NCBI GenBank assembly: GCA_038116915.1
Contig: JAYOEU010000005.1
Location: forward strand, 1-53,704
DNA from: JADHLJ01 sp038116915
GTDB taxonomy: Bacteria > Pseudomonadota > Alphaproteobacteria > Thalassobaculales > Thalassobaculaceae
Reading direction: 5' to 3'
Length of the DNA stretch: 53,704 bases
A model generated the notes under the pieces. The model had not been told where the DNA came from. It ran no database searches and was given only the letters and a program-made list of their open reading frames with translations. The position numbers were made by a program, and so were the translations under genes. This document shows positions 7,555 through 15,447 of this stretch, in pieces. Position 1 is the stretch's first letter. Every line of letters starts with the position of its first letter.

Positions 7555-10470
7555 ATGCCGAATCCGAATCGATTGAACAGCGGAATGGTCCGCCTCGCCG
7601 GCGCGGCGATGGTCTGCCTGCTTCCGATCCTTCCGGCGACGGCCGACGCCGCGAACCGCGAGATCGGGGTCACGTCGGTGGTAAACACCAAGGCCGAGGG
7701 CACGCCGCCGACCGGCGACACACGGGTTCTGGATACCGGAACCAAAATGTATTTCGAGGAAAAGGTCGTCACCGATCCGACCGGTCGCGCGCAGCTGTTG
7801 TTCGCGGACGGATCTTCGATGACGGTCGGACCGAATTCGGATCTGGTGATTGATACCTTCATCTACAATCCCGATACGAAGGTCGGCGAAATGACTGTGA
7901 GCCTTACCAAGGGCCTTGTCCGGTTCGTCGGGGGCCGGATCAGCAAGACCAAGGCAGTCAAGATCAATACGCCGATCGGCAGCATCGGAATTCGCGGCGG
8001 TATCGCGATGGTCGAGATGCAGCCCGGACAGGGGATGACGGCCGATTTTCTGTTCGGACAGGAGATGACCGTCGAGGTTGGCAACGTTATCCAAACAACG
8101 ACAACGCCGGGAACTTTCATGACTGCAGGTGGCCCGGCGGGTGCGGGCGTGTCGGCTCCGGCACGCCGAGAACCGGCGGAAATCAACCAGCGGCTAAAAA
8201 GTTTTGAAAGCCAGCGAAGCGCATCCCCGTCTAACCCGCAACCAAGCGGGCCTGCCAATGCTCAGACCGGGCAGCAACAGGCACAGAACCAATCCGGCGC
8301 GGGTCAAGGCGGTGGCTCGGGGGCAACGCCGCAAAACAATCAAGCGCAAAACCCGAACCAAGGTCTTGGTGGCCGGGCGGCGCAGATCAACACCGGCACC
8401 GCGAGTCTTGTGGATCCAGCGTCGAATCCTGCCGGCGGACCGGCGATTGCCGGCACGCCCGGCACCGGTGATACCCGCAACGCTTCGACGGCCACGGTGG
8501 CGGGCGGCGGAGCAACGCAGCCTAGGTTGCTCAATCCCGTCGTGCCGACGCCGCAACCAAGGCCGGAGGAAAACCGCCCGGCCTCCTTGGTTCCCACGGT
8601 CACCGTTGCGCCTACGCCGGCGCCGGTTCCGGAAACGCCGCCCCTTACTCCGACCGTCGCGCCACAACCCGCGCCAACCCCGACCGTGGTCGTTACCGCT
8701 CCGGCGCCCGAACCCGAACCGGAAACGACGCAAACCAGCACCGTCACGGGATTCTCGCGGACATTCGCGGGTTTCGAATTCCGTGGCGGAACCAGTTTCG
8801 CGACGACGGGGGCCAATACCACGAATTCAACCGCCAATCTGACGGCACGGCGGTTCACATCGGCCACCGTGTCGGGAGCGGATAACACGGTCGGCGGGCG
8901 GCTGACCGCGTCGGCCTCGGTCGGCGCCTATGGTCTCTATTATCCCAAGCCAAACTCTGATTCGCCAATAAGTCTCACAAACTGTCCCAGCACTCTGAAT
9001 TGCACGGCGCAATTGGCCGGAGTGACGGCGTCTTCGGCGACCGGACCGATAGACGTTGCCTCGGATCCCAATTTTGTCGTCTATGCGTTGAATGTCGACA
9101 GCGAGAAGTCCCTGGTCGTGGTCGGCACGGAATTCACCGGCTCCACGCCGACTACCGGCGCGGACAAGTACACCATCAAACCCGACTCGTTCCTTGCAGG
9201 CGGCATACCTTTCCTGCGCGCCAGCGATACCGGGTTCACCAGTACGACGGACACCGATGCCTATGCGAAATGGTCAAGCACGGCGTCGGCGGTGCCCTTC
9301 ATGGGGAGCCGGTTCGAGATCGATCAGACCAACGGAAAATCCAGCATCAGCATGATCGCCGGTCGGATCACCAAGGGATCGAACCCGTACTTCAGCGGCG
9401 TCGGGATCGGCCAGGTGGACACGACCGGAACCGCGACGCCCATACTATACAGGGGCGGGTCCTATTCCGCCGATACTTCGTCCGGGAAGGATTTCTTCGG
9501 CGTCAGCACACCGGACTTCTTCATTCTGAACTCGGTGGAGGATGGCGACACCGGTGGATCGAAGGCGGGCGTCGACGATCTGACGCCGGCCACGCCCTAT
9601 TTCCCGGTCAATGTCGTGAACAGGGTCGGGGCCTTCACCATCAATGCGAGCAATACCCAACTCGCCGACGTGACCTTGGCCGCATATTACGGCGGTGCCG
9701 GGTCCGTCGCTGGAACTCCGGGAGCCTATGTTGCGACGACCGCCGCGGATACGTCGTTCCTGTCCATAAGCTCGTCGTCGGACGAGTCGACGATAACCCT
9801 CAATGTATCGGCTGACGGCGGTTCCAACACGGTGACCGCGACCAATACCGGTGCGGTGCGGGTCTATGTCGATGACAAGAACCTCGCCTCGGAACTGGCG
9901 AACGGCGCGACGACGGCGGGAGCCGCGGAGGCGACGGCCACCGCCGGGTATGTCGTCACCGGCGGCAACAACTCGGCGAACTTCAGCCTTTGCTCCACCT
10001 GTGCTTTCCTGACCTGGGGATTCTGGGGCCAGGAGCAGGTCACCAACAACGTGGTCTTCCACATGGCAAGCTGGGTCGCCGGCGCCGCGACGAATTTCGC
10101 AACGCTCGGCGCTTTGTCTGCGTCCGGAACATATAACGGGAATGTCGTCGGCAGCATCATCACCTCGGCCGGTGAGACCTTGGTAAAGACCGGGAATTTC
10201 ACCTTGAATGTTTCCCTTGCGGGCTCCGGTTCAACAGCCACGTTGAGCGCCTTTAACTTCAACGGCAATTCCTTCACGACCACCGCCACCGGCTTCGATG
10301 CGACCAGCCAGTACTACACGCTGAACGCCGCTGATGCCGGCCAGACCCTCGACATGCGCGGCGCCTTCTTCGGCACCGACGGCGCGAACATTCCGCCGGA
10401 GACGGGCGGCGACTTCAAGATCAACGGAACCGCCTACGACGCCGCCGGGGTCTTCGCCGGCAAGAAATAG
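7555..10470 (+). CDS. Exported FecR-domain protein with Pro/Gln-rich linker and C-terminal TbpB-like beta-barrel (candidate type XI secretion cargo)
   Basis: 971 residues from ATG 7555 (GGAG at 7543-7546). Signal peptide 1-32, likely cleaved after ADA; no lipobox is seen, so a soluble rather than lipidated form is expected. Residues ~35-200 are a FecR-type domain (GDTRVLDTGTKMYFEEKV, DGSSMTVGPNSDLVID, KTKAVKINTPIGSIGIRGG). Residues ~215-395 are low-complexity linker rich in Gln, Asn, Pro, Thr. From ~396 the chain is Ser/Thr/Gly-rich beta structure. Around 808-826 is a CSTC pair followed by LTWGFWG, and the last ~120 residues match the TbpB/HphA-type barrel pattern: GTYNGNVVG, GNFTLNVSL, LDMRGAFFGTDG, a final YDAAGVFAGKK. 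It starts 58 bp after the Slam-like gene and is probably co-transcribed. The ligand is unknown. Confidence 0.75.
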   Translation: MPNPNRLNSGMVRLAGAAMVCLLPILPATADAANREIGVTSVVNTKAEGTPPTGDTRVLDTGTKMYFEEKVVTDPTGRAQLLFADGSSMTVGPNSDLVIDTFIYNPDTKVGEMTVSLTKGLVRFVGGRISKTKAVKINTPIGSIGIRGGIAMVEMQPGQGMTADFLFGQEMTVEVGNVIQTTTTPGTFMTAGGPAGAGVSAPARREPAEINQRLKSFESQRSASPSNPQPSGPANAQTGQQQAQNQSGAGQGGGSGATPQNNQAQNPNQGLGGRAAQINTGTASLVDPASNPAGGPAIAGTPGTGDTRNASTATVAGGGATQPRLLNPVVPTPQPRPEENRPASLVPTVTVAPTPAPVPETPPLTPTVAPQPAPTPTVVVTAPAPEPEPETTQTSTVTGFSRTFAGFEFRGGTSFATTGANTTNSTANLTARRFTSATVSGADNTVGGRLTASASVGAYGLYYPKPNSDSPISLTNCPSTLNCTAQLAGVTASSATGPIDVASDPNFVVYALNVDSEKSLVVVGTEFTGSTPTTGADKYTIKPDSFLAGGIPFLRASDTGFTSTTDTDAYAKWSSTASAVPFMGSRFEIDQTNGKSSISMIAGRITKGSNPYFSGVGIGQVDTTGTATPILYRGGSYSADTSSGKDFFGVSTPDFFILNSVEDGDTGGSKAGVDDLTPATPYFPVNVVNRVGAFTINASNTQLADVTLAAYYGGAGSVAGTPGAYVATTAADTSFLSISSSSDESTITLNVSADGGSNTVTATNTGAVRVYVDDKNLASELANGATTAGAAEATATAGYVVTGGNNSANFSLCSTCAFLTWGFWGQEQVTNNVVFHMASWVAGAATNFATLGALSASGTYNGNVVGSIITSAGETLVKTGNFTLNVSLAGSGSTATLSAFNFNGNSFTTTATGFDATSQYYTLNAADAGQTLDMRGAFFGTDGANIPPETGGDFKINGTAYDAAGVFAGKK

Positions 10471-10778
10471 ACGGAATATCGCCGGCTTGATGTAGGCGGC
10501 CCCCATGTGGTCAACGGGGCGATCAGGTCTTGGATGTATTCCCGACGAAGGTCGTGGCCGACGCCTGAGGCGGTCACTGGTGATGGAAATTCAATCAAAG
10601 TCAGGGATCTCTGAAAGTACTCCGTCACTCCGCGCTCGCCGGCGCTTCAGGCGCCGGCCCCGGCCTGCGCCAAGGATGCGGGATTGACCATTCTCGTTTT
10701 CGACGATTCGGTTGATTTCACGGGCCATGTCGCGTCACCATTGCACGGTGTCCGCGCAAAAACCGGATCGCCTCTGCC
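10471..10778. other. 308-bp intergenic region after the FecR/TbpB-like gene
   Basis: No convincing gene. The only clear structure is a perfect 8-bp stem at 10638-10658. The short open frames here have poor coding character. Confidence 0.6.
10638..10658. terminator. GC-rich hairpin, possible terminator
   Basis: GCCGGCGC, loop TTCAG, GCGCCGGC is a perfect 8-bp stem. No T-tract follows, so it is at best an atypical terminator of the secretion-region transcript. It lies 168 bp past the stop codon. Confidence 0.3.
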
Positions 10779-11099
10779 ATGCGCAAACCTTTGCCCCCGA
10801 TAAGCGATTTCAATGCCCCGACAGTTCCGGCATGGCCGCGGATCGTGCTTTTCGGCGCCGGGCTCATGCTGATCGGATTTATCGGGTGGACGCTCTATAC
10901 CCACAGTGAAATCGGCCAATGCCACAGCCAGGAGCGCGAGGTCGCCGAGTTTCGCTTCGGGGCCAGCCTGAAGCGCATGATGAACCTGCCGGTGCTGGAG
11001 GAAGACCGGAAAAGGTTCGACGATCTCTGCCGCGTGTTTCAAGCCGATTGCTACCGGCTTCTCGACGCCGAGACGCGCGCGCTGTGCCGTCCGATCTGA
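10779..11099 (+). CDS. Small single-pass membrane protein of unknown function
   Basis: 106 residues, not recognised. It has a short Pro-rich N-terminus, one transmembrane helix at about 22-40 (IVLFGAGLMLIGFIGWTLY) and a charged, probably extracytoplasmic tail with four cysteines (IGQCHS, DLCRVFQADCYRLL, ALCRPI). This spacing could allow two disulfides. The coding character is plausible, but no ribosome-binding site stands out before ATG 10779. It ends 41 bp before the M81 peptidase gene on the same strand. Confidence 0.55.
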   Translation: MRKPLPPISDFNAPTVPAWPRIVLFGAGLMLIGFIGWTLYTHSEIGQCHSQEREVAEFRFGASLKRMMNLPVLEEDRKRFDDLCRVFQADCYRLLDAETRALCRPI

Positions 11100-11140
11100 C
11101 CCCGGTGCGGCCGGCCAGGAGCCAGCCAGGAGACAGCATC

Positions 11141-12685
11141 TTGAACACACCCGAACGCATTGCGATCTGCGGCTTCAATCTTGAAAGCAACCGGTTCGCG
11201 CCAACCTGCGCGCGCGCCGATTTCGAGGAGAATATGTATTTTCGAGGTGAAGACATCTCTCGCCAGGCGCGGCTTGAGGCGCCGTCGATTCATCTCGGGG
11301 TCAAGGGCTTCTATGCGGTGATGGACGGCGCCTTCGGCGGCCCGGACGGCTGGACTCCGGTACCGGTGGTGCTGGTAGGCTCGACGCCGGCGGGGCCGGT
11401 GGAGGAGGGGTTCTTCAAGGAATTCCTCGGCGAGCTTGAGAGCGGACTGAAGGCGGCAGGTCCGCTTGACGGGGTCTACATTTGCCAGCACGGAGCGGCG
11501 GTCGCGACCCATAGCCACGATCCCGATGGCGACATGTTCGCCCTTGTCCGCGAGATCGTCGGACCAAGTGTGGCAATCATCGCGACCTTGGACCTTCACG
11601 CAAATGTCTCCGAAGCGATGATGCAGGCGACCGACATGATGATCGGCTATCGCACCAATCCGCATGTCGACATGCTGGAGCGCGGCGAGGAAGCGGCGCG
11701 CGCGATGTTGGAAATGTTCTCCGGCGTGCGTCCGGAAAAATACCGTGTCCGTCTGCCGCTGGTCGCGCCGTCGGTAACCCAGTTGACGGCCGAGGGACAT
11801 CCCTACGGCGATCTGATCCGGCTGGGTCAAACCCGCGTCGATCCACCGGGCGGGGCTGGGGTAATGAATGTGACCATTCTCTCGGGCTTTGCCTTCGGCG
11901 ACACCCCGAAAAACGGCATGACGGTAATCACCCATACCCGAGGCGACGCGAATCTGGCGCGGCGCGTGACCCTCGAGCTTGCCGAGGCCGGCTGGGCGGA
12001 CCGGGAGCGTTATCGACCGAACATGATCAGTCTTGAAGACGCGGTCGCGCGAGCCAGAGCGGTGGGTGAGGACGCGGGCGCCGCTCCAATACTGTTCGCG
12101 GATCCTGCCGACAATCCCGGCGGTGGAGGGCGGGGCAACACGACCTATATACTGAAGGCGATGCTGGGGGCAGGGGTGCGCGGCTGTGTGCTGGGGGTTT
12201 TCTTTGACCGCGCCGCGGTCACCGCCGCCGAAGCGGCCGGTATCGGGACAACACTTGCGATCACCCTGAACGCCGAGGAGGAAAACGAGTTTTCCCACCC
12301 TCTCACGGTTGATGCCCGGGTGGTCTCCTTGCATGACGGGCGCTTCGTCGGCCGGTACGGCATGGTGGCCGGCACAACGGCGGATACCGGAGCGACGGCG
12401 GTTCTGGATCTCGGCGGCATCACCGTTATCTGCATCTCAAAGCGCCAGCAGTGCCGATCCTCGGACTATCTTTCGGCCTTCGGGATCGACCCCGCCGCGT
12501 GCCGTTCTATCGTGGTCAAGTCGCGGGGGCATTTCCGCGCCGGGTTCCAGCACTTGTTCCCGCCAGAACGCATTCTCGAGGTGGATGTGCCGGGTCTGAC
12601 GTCGCCGAACCTTGCCAATTTCGCTTGGCGCTACCTGCCTCGGCCTGTATTTCCGCTGGATCCTGATGCGGTCTGGACACCATAG
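11141..12685 (+). CDS. M81 family metallopeptidase (MlrC-like)
   Basis: 514 residues, the usual size for the MlrC / DUF1485 family named after microcystin degradation. Many members are probably amidohydrolases acting on small amides. The start is TTG 11141, supported by AGGAG 8 nt upstream and by the family N-terminus RIAICGFNLESNRFAP; the upstream frame is not protein-like. Putative zinc ligands are seen in TLDLHANVSEAM (~149-160; Asp and His) and GYRTNPHVDMLERG (~168-181; His). Also present are DPADNPGGGGRGNTT and the C-terminal VVKSRGHFRAGFQ motif. The substrate is unknown and nothing nearby suggests microcystin breakdown. It converges with the next gene, 11 bp away. Confidence 0.87.
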   Translation: MNTPERIAICGFNLESNRFAPTCARADFEENMYFRGEDISRQARLEAPSIHLGVKGFYAVMDGAFGGPDGWTPVPVVLVGSTPAGPVEEGFFKEFLGELESGLKAAGPLDGVYICQHGAAVATHSHDPDGDMFALVREIVGPSVAIIATLDLHANVSEAMMQATDMMIGYRTNPHVDMLERGEEAARAMLEMFSGVRPEKYRVRLPLVAPSVTQLTAEGHPYGDLIRLGQTRVDPPGGAGVMNVTILSGFAFGDTPKNGMTVITHTRGDANLARRVTLELAEAGWADRERYRPNMISLEDAVARARAVGEDAGAAPILFADPADNPGGGGRGNTTYILKAMLGAGVRGCVLGVFFDRAAVTAAEAAGIGTTLAITLNAEEENEFSHPLTVDARVVSLHDGRFVGRYGMVAGTTADTGATAVLDLGGITVICISKRQQCRSSDYLSAFGIDPAACRSIVVKSRGHFRAGFQHLFPPERILEVDVPGLTSPNLANFAWRYLPRPVFPLDPDAVWTP

Positions 12686-12696
12686 ACCGGTGGATC

Positions 12697-13782
12697 TTAG
12701 ACCAGGAGATGTACGCCGAGATCGCTCGAGAACGGCAAGATCAGGGCCTTGTCAGGCTGCTGGGTCGGCCGCTTTGAAGGCTCCATCGGCGTATCGCGCC
12801 AGGCGTCACCCTTGATGCGGGACAACATCAATGTGACCCCCTTGAGGATTTGCTCAATGCTGTTCGGGGTCAGCCGCAGATGCTCGGGCGGATCAGTGAA
12901 TATCTTATTGAAGGTGCCGGCCTCGATCACCTCCCAGGTGCGGTCGACCTCCGCTCCATCCAGCACCCGCATTGGCATGGCCAACGACATGTCCTCAAAG
13001 GTCCTGCCGATGGTCGACTGATTGCATCGCAACGACGGAACGCCAAATGGCAGGGCGAGGCTGACGGGACCGGACGGCGAAAACTCAAGGAAGAAGCGCG
13101 AACGCTTGATCGCGCAGGTCTGCAAGAGAAGATCCTCGGCACTAAGATCAATCAGCCCGGCCCGATCCGGGAGCGGCCGCATGCCGGGATGGCCGATCCG
13201 CACGACTTGTCCCCCAGCCCTCAGGATCGTCTCGTAGACAAGTCCAGCTTGTGCGGGATCGAAATCCCGACGCGGGTCGGCGCCGCGATATTTGTAGCCA
13301 GGCTCCCGTCCATGAACCACCACGAACCAGCCCGGTCCGACCTTCTCGGCGAGCCTCGCGTCCCAGGTGTCGGGATCGGGAAGGCGAAATCTCGCCAACT
13401 TCGGAAACGCGTGGAGCATTTCGAAACGGCACATGGTCGGCGTCAGAACAAGGTTGGGGCGGTGGACATTGTGATCCGTCCAACCTGGCGGCGGCTCCGG
13501 TTCCCCTCCGTGAGCGATATCGAAATAGTCCAGCCGTACGCCATCCGGGCAGGTCCAGGCCCTGTCAATCTGCGAAACTAGGCGGACCAGCTTTTCCTTA
13601 TAGTCGCGGTCGGGACGGTAATAGACGTCCAGCGTGCTATTCGGCATGTGCTCCTTGACCGTCGCGGCGAAAAGCAACTGGTCGACGAAATCCCCGAATG
13701 TCCGGTGTAGTAACGCGCCGAAAATGCGAAACGCAAGATTGGGCCGCGCGTCTCTCTCGAAGGTGATCTTCCTGACCTGCAT
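12697..13782 (-). CDS. Putative glycosyltransferase (TIGR04372-like)
   Basis: 361 residues from ATG 13782 (a GTG at 13806 would add eight). The pattern resembles the TIGR04372 family of putative glycosyltransferases found beside surface-polysaccharide genes: VVVHGREPGYKYRGADPRRD in the middle, GGQVVRIGHPGMRPLPDRAG, then IDLSAEDLLLQTCAIKRSRF and FSPSGPVSLALPFGVPSL, which looks like a nucleotide-sugar binding half. No other glycan genes surround it, so it is an orphan. It is divergent from the nitrile-hydratase-like operon. The acceptor and sugar are unknown and the assignment is from pattern only. Confidence 0.55.
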   Translation of the reverse strand: MQVRKITFERDARPNLAFRIFGALLHRTFGDFVDQLLFAATVKEHMPNSTLDVYYRPDRDYKEKLVRLVSQIDRAWTCPDGVRLDYFDIAHGGEPEPPPGWTDHNVHRPNLVLTPTMCRFEMLHAFPKLARFRLPDPDTWDARLAEKVGPGWFVVVHGREPGYKYRGADPRRDFDPAQAGLVYETILRAGGQVVRIGHPGMRPLPDRAGLIDLSAEDLLLQTCAIKRSRFFLEFSPSGPVSLALPFGVPSLRCNQSTIGRTFEDMSLAMPMRVLDGAEVDRTWEVIEAGTFNKIFTDPPEHLRLTPNSIEQILKGVTLMLSRIKGDAWRDTPMEPSKRPTQQPDKALILPFSSDLGVHLLV

Positions 13783-13902
13783 TGCGGTTCCACATTTGCC
13801 GGACACCGGTTGACTATATCGCCGGACACGCCGGAATCCATGATCCTAAAAGCTGGTCCGCAGCCCGGTGACAAGACCGCCGGACGATGGCATCATCCGG
13901 AC

Positions 13903-14241
13903 ATGGACAGGAATTTCACCGCACGTGGCAATCACGACATGGGAGGTCTTCCCGGTGGGGAGATCAACCGGGACGAGCACGATTTCGCGCTCTGGGAGAA
14001 ACGCGTCGACGCGATGATGATGCTGTTGACCAACAAGCTTCAGATCATGACCGTCGACCAACTACGTAAGGGCATTGAGGCGCTGCCGCCCGATGCCTAC
14101 GAGAAGATGACCTATTACGAGCGCTGGATCGCGTCGGTGACCAACACGCTGCTCGACGAGGGTGTGATCAGTGCCGATGAGCTGTCGTCACGGATGGCGG
14201 AAATCGAAGCGCGCGGCCCGGAGACCGGAGGAGCCGGCTGA
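13903..14241 (+). CDS. Nitrile hydratase / thiocyanate hydrolase beta subunit, N-terminal half
   Basis: 112 residues from ATG 13903; ATGs at 13810 and 13840 are alternatives. It matches the helical N-terminal half of nitrile hydratase beta: HDMGG near the N-terminus, FALWEKRVDAMMMLL, LPPDAYEKMTYYERWIASV and LLDEGVISADELSSRM. The SH3-like C-terminal half is a separate gene immediately after (TGATG overlap), so beta is split in two as in thiocyanate hydrolase (ScnB/ScnA) and the toyocamycin enzyme ToyJKL. The homologous assembly/activator protein P14K has a similar fold, so a chaperone role cannot be excluded, but the gene order favours a structural subunit. Confidence 0.8.
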   Translation: MDRNFTARGNHDMGGLPGGEINRDEHDFALWEKRVDAMMMLLTNKLQIMTVDQLRKGIEALPPDAYEKMTYYERWIASVTNTLLDEGVISADELSSRMAEIEARGPETGGAG

Positions 14242-14549
14242 TGGCGCGCTTTTCCGTCGGCGACCGGGTGAGGGTGCGCGCGGTTTTCCCGCCGACTCCG
14301 CCGACGCATGTGCGCACTCCCTATTATATCCGAGGGCATGCCGGTGTGATCGAGCGGATCTGCGGGGCATTCGGAAATCCCGAGGAACTGGCCTTCGGGC
14401 GCCGCTATGGGCCCAAATCGACCCTCTACCGGGTGCGCTTCCGCCAGGCGGACATCTGGCCCGACTACGAGGGCGCGGCGGACGATCATATCGAGATCGA
14501 AATCTATGAATTCTGGCTTGAGCCGAACGAACGGGAGAACGCCGCATGA
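14241..14549 (+). CDS. Nitrile hydratase / thiocyanate hydrolase beta subunit, C-terminal SH3-like half
   Basis: 102 residues. It contains the SH3-like barrel of nitrile hydratase beta: FSVGDRVRVR, the active-site-facing segment THVRTPYYIRGHAGVIER with arginines that in the family contact the metal-site cysteine oxidation products, GRRYGPKSTLYRVRF and a final EIYEFWLEP. It overlaps the preceding gene by one base (TGATG) and the next by four (ATGA), so the three products are translationally coupled. It corresponds to thiocyanate hydrolase alpha (ScnA). Confidence 0.85.
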   Translation: MARFSVGDRVRVRAVFPPTPPTHVRTPYYIRGHAGVIERICGAFGNPEELAFGRRYGPKSTLYRVRFRQADIWPDYEGAADDHIEIEIYEFWLEPNERENAA

Positions 14550-15271
14550 GCGGACCGTCCGACAGTCATGACCACGACCATCATCACGGGCACGAGCACG
14601 GCCATGACCATCATCATGACCACCTGCATCCCTATGACCCGGAGCATCACCATCCGCACCGCGATGATCTCGACGACACGATGACCTATTACAAGGTCAT
14701 GGAATCGGCGGTGCGCGAATTGCTGATCGAAAAGGGGCTGATCACCGCCGAGCAGGTCCGCCATCAGATTGAGCGCATGGACGCCCGCACCCCGGCCAAT
14801 GGCGCCCGCATCGTCGCCCGCGCCTGGACCGATCCGGCCTTCAAGAAGCGTCTGATCGAAAGCCCGAAGCAGGCGATCGCGGAGATCGGCCACGATATCG
14901 GTCCCATGCATCTCATCGTGTTGGAGAACACACCGAAAGTTCACAATGTCGTGGTCTGCACCTTGTGCTCTTGTTACCCGCGCTGGATCCTCGGACTGCC
15001 GCCGGACTGGTACAAGAGCCGAGCCTACCGCTCCCGCGTGGTGCGCGAGCCCCGGACGGTGCTGCGGGAGTTCGGGACCGAGATCGCAGGCGACCGCGAG
15101 GTGCGGGTGCATGATTCCACCGCCGACATGCGCTACTTCGTCCTGCCCATGCGTCCAGAGGGAACCGAGGGCATGAGCGAGGATGCGCTCGCGGCGCTGG
15201 TCGGGCGCGACGCGATGATCGGCGTGGTCGAGGCCGGAGCCGGCGGCATGGACCGCGCGGCGGCGGAGTAA
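14546..15271 (+). CDS. Cobalt-type nitrile hydratase alpha / thiocyanate hydrolase gamma subunit with His-rich N-terminus
   Basis: Catalytic metal-binding subunit of 241 residues. The claw motif VCTLCSC (Cys138, Cys141, Cys143) is the cobalt-type sequence (Thr rather than Ser after the first Cys); two of the cysteines are oxidised in the family to bind low-spin Co(III). It is followed by YPRWILGLPPDWYKS, REPRTVLREFG and RPEGTEGMSEDALAALV, all family hallmarks. Unusual is the leader: residues 8-38 hold 17 histidines, looking like a nickel/cobalt storage or metallochaperone tail. Gene order beta-N, beta-C, alpha copies scnB-scnA-scnC. Substrate (a nitrile or thiocyanate) cannot be decided. No activator protein or cobalt permease is adjacent. 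Confidence 0.88.
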   Translation: MSGPSDSHDHDHHHGHEHGHDHHHDHLHPYDPEHHHPHRDDLDDTMTYYKVMESAVRELLIEKGLITAEQVRHQIERMDARTPANGARIVARAWTDPAFKKRLIESPKQAIAEIGHDIGPMHLIVLENTPKVHNVVVCTLCSCYPRWILGLPPDWYKSRAYRSRVVREPRTVLREFGTEIAGDREVRVHDSTADMRYFVLPMRPEGTEGMSEDALAALVGRDAMIGVVEAGAGGMDRAAAE

Positions 15272-15283
15272 CAGGCTCAATCC

Positions 15284-15306
15284 AGCCCAATCGGGGCTTG
15301 CTTTTT
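15284..15306 (+). terminator. Rho-independent terminator of the nitrile-hydratase-like operon
   Basis: AGCCC (15284-15288), loop AATCG, GGGCT (15294-15298), then TG, C and five T. It sits 12 nt after the stop of the catalytic subunit and separates the operon from rpsB. Confidence 0.65.
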
Positions 15307-15324
15307 AACCGGCGCGCCTATATC
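15298..15324 (+). promoter_or_regulatory. Possible rpsB promoter
   Basis: TTGCTT (15298-15303) and TATATC (15319-15324) resemble -35 and -10 boxes upstream of rpsB, but the spacer is only 15 nt. The call rests on position and partial match. Confidence 0.3.
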
Positions 15325-15447
15325 AACCGCCCCGTAAATCACGCACACGAGCATGCGCCGCCGTCCAGTGCCCTGGTCGACCGCGCTCCGGTGCTCTCCA
15401 CATGTGTGGGGGCAACGCTCGTGGAGGCATAACCGGAGAAGGCAAGA

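Noticed and set aside
9000..9815. 271-codon open frame inside the FecR/TbpB-like gene
   Set aside because: Arg/His-rich shadow; the main frame has clear signal peptide, domains and ribosome-binding site.
12451..13581. Plus-strand open frames opposite the putative glycosyltransferase
   Set aside because: Shadows; the minus-strand frame has the better residue pattern and family resemblance.
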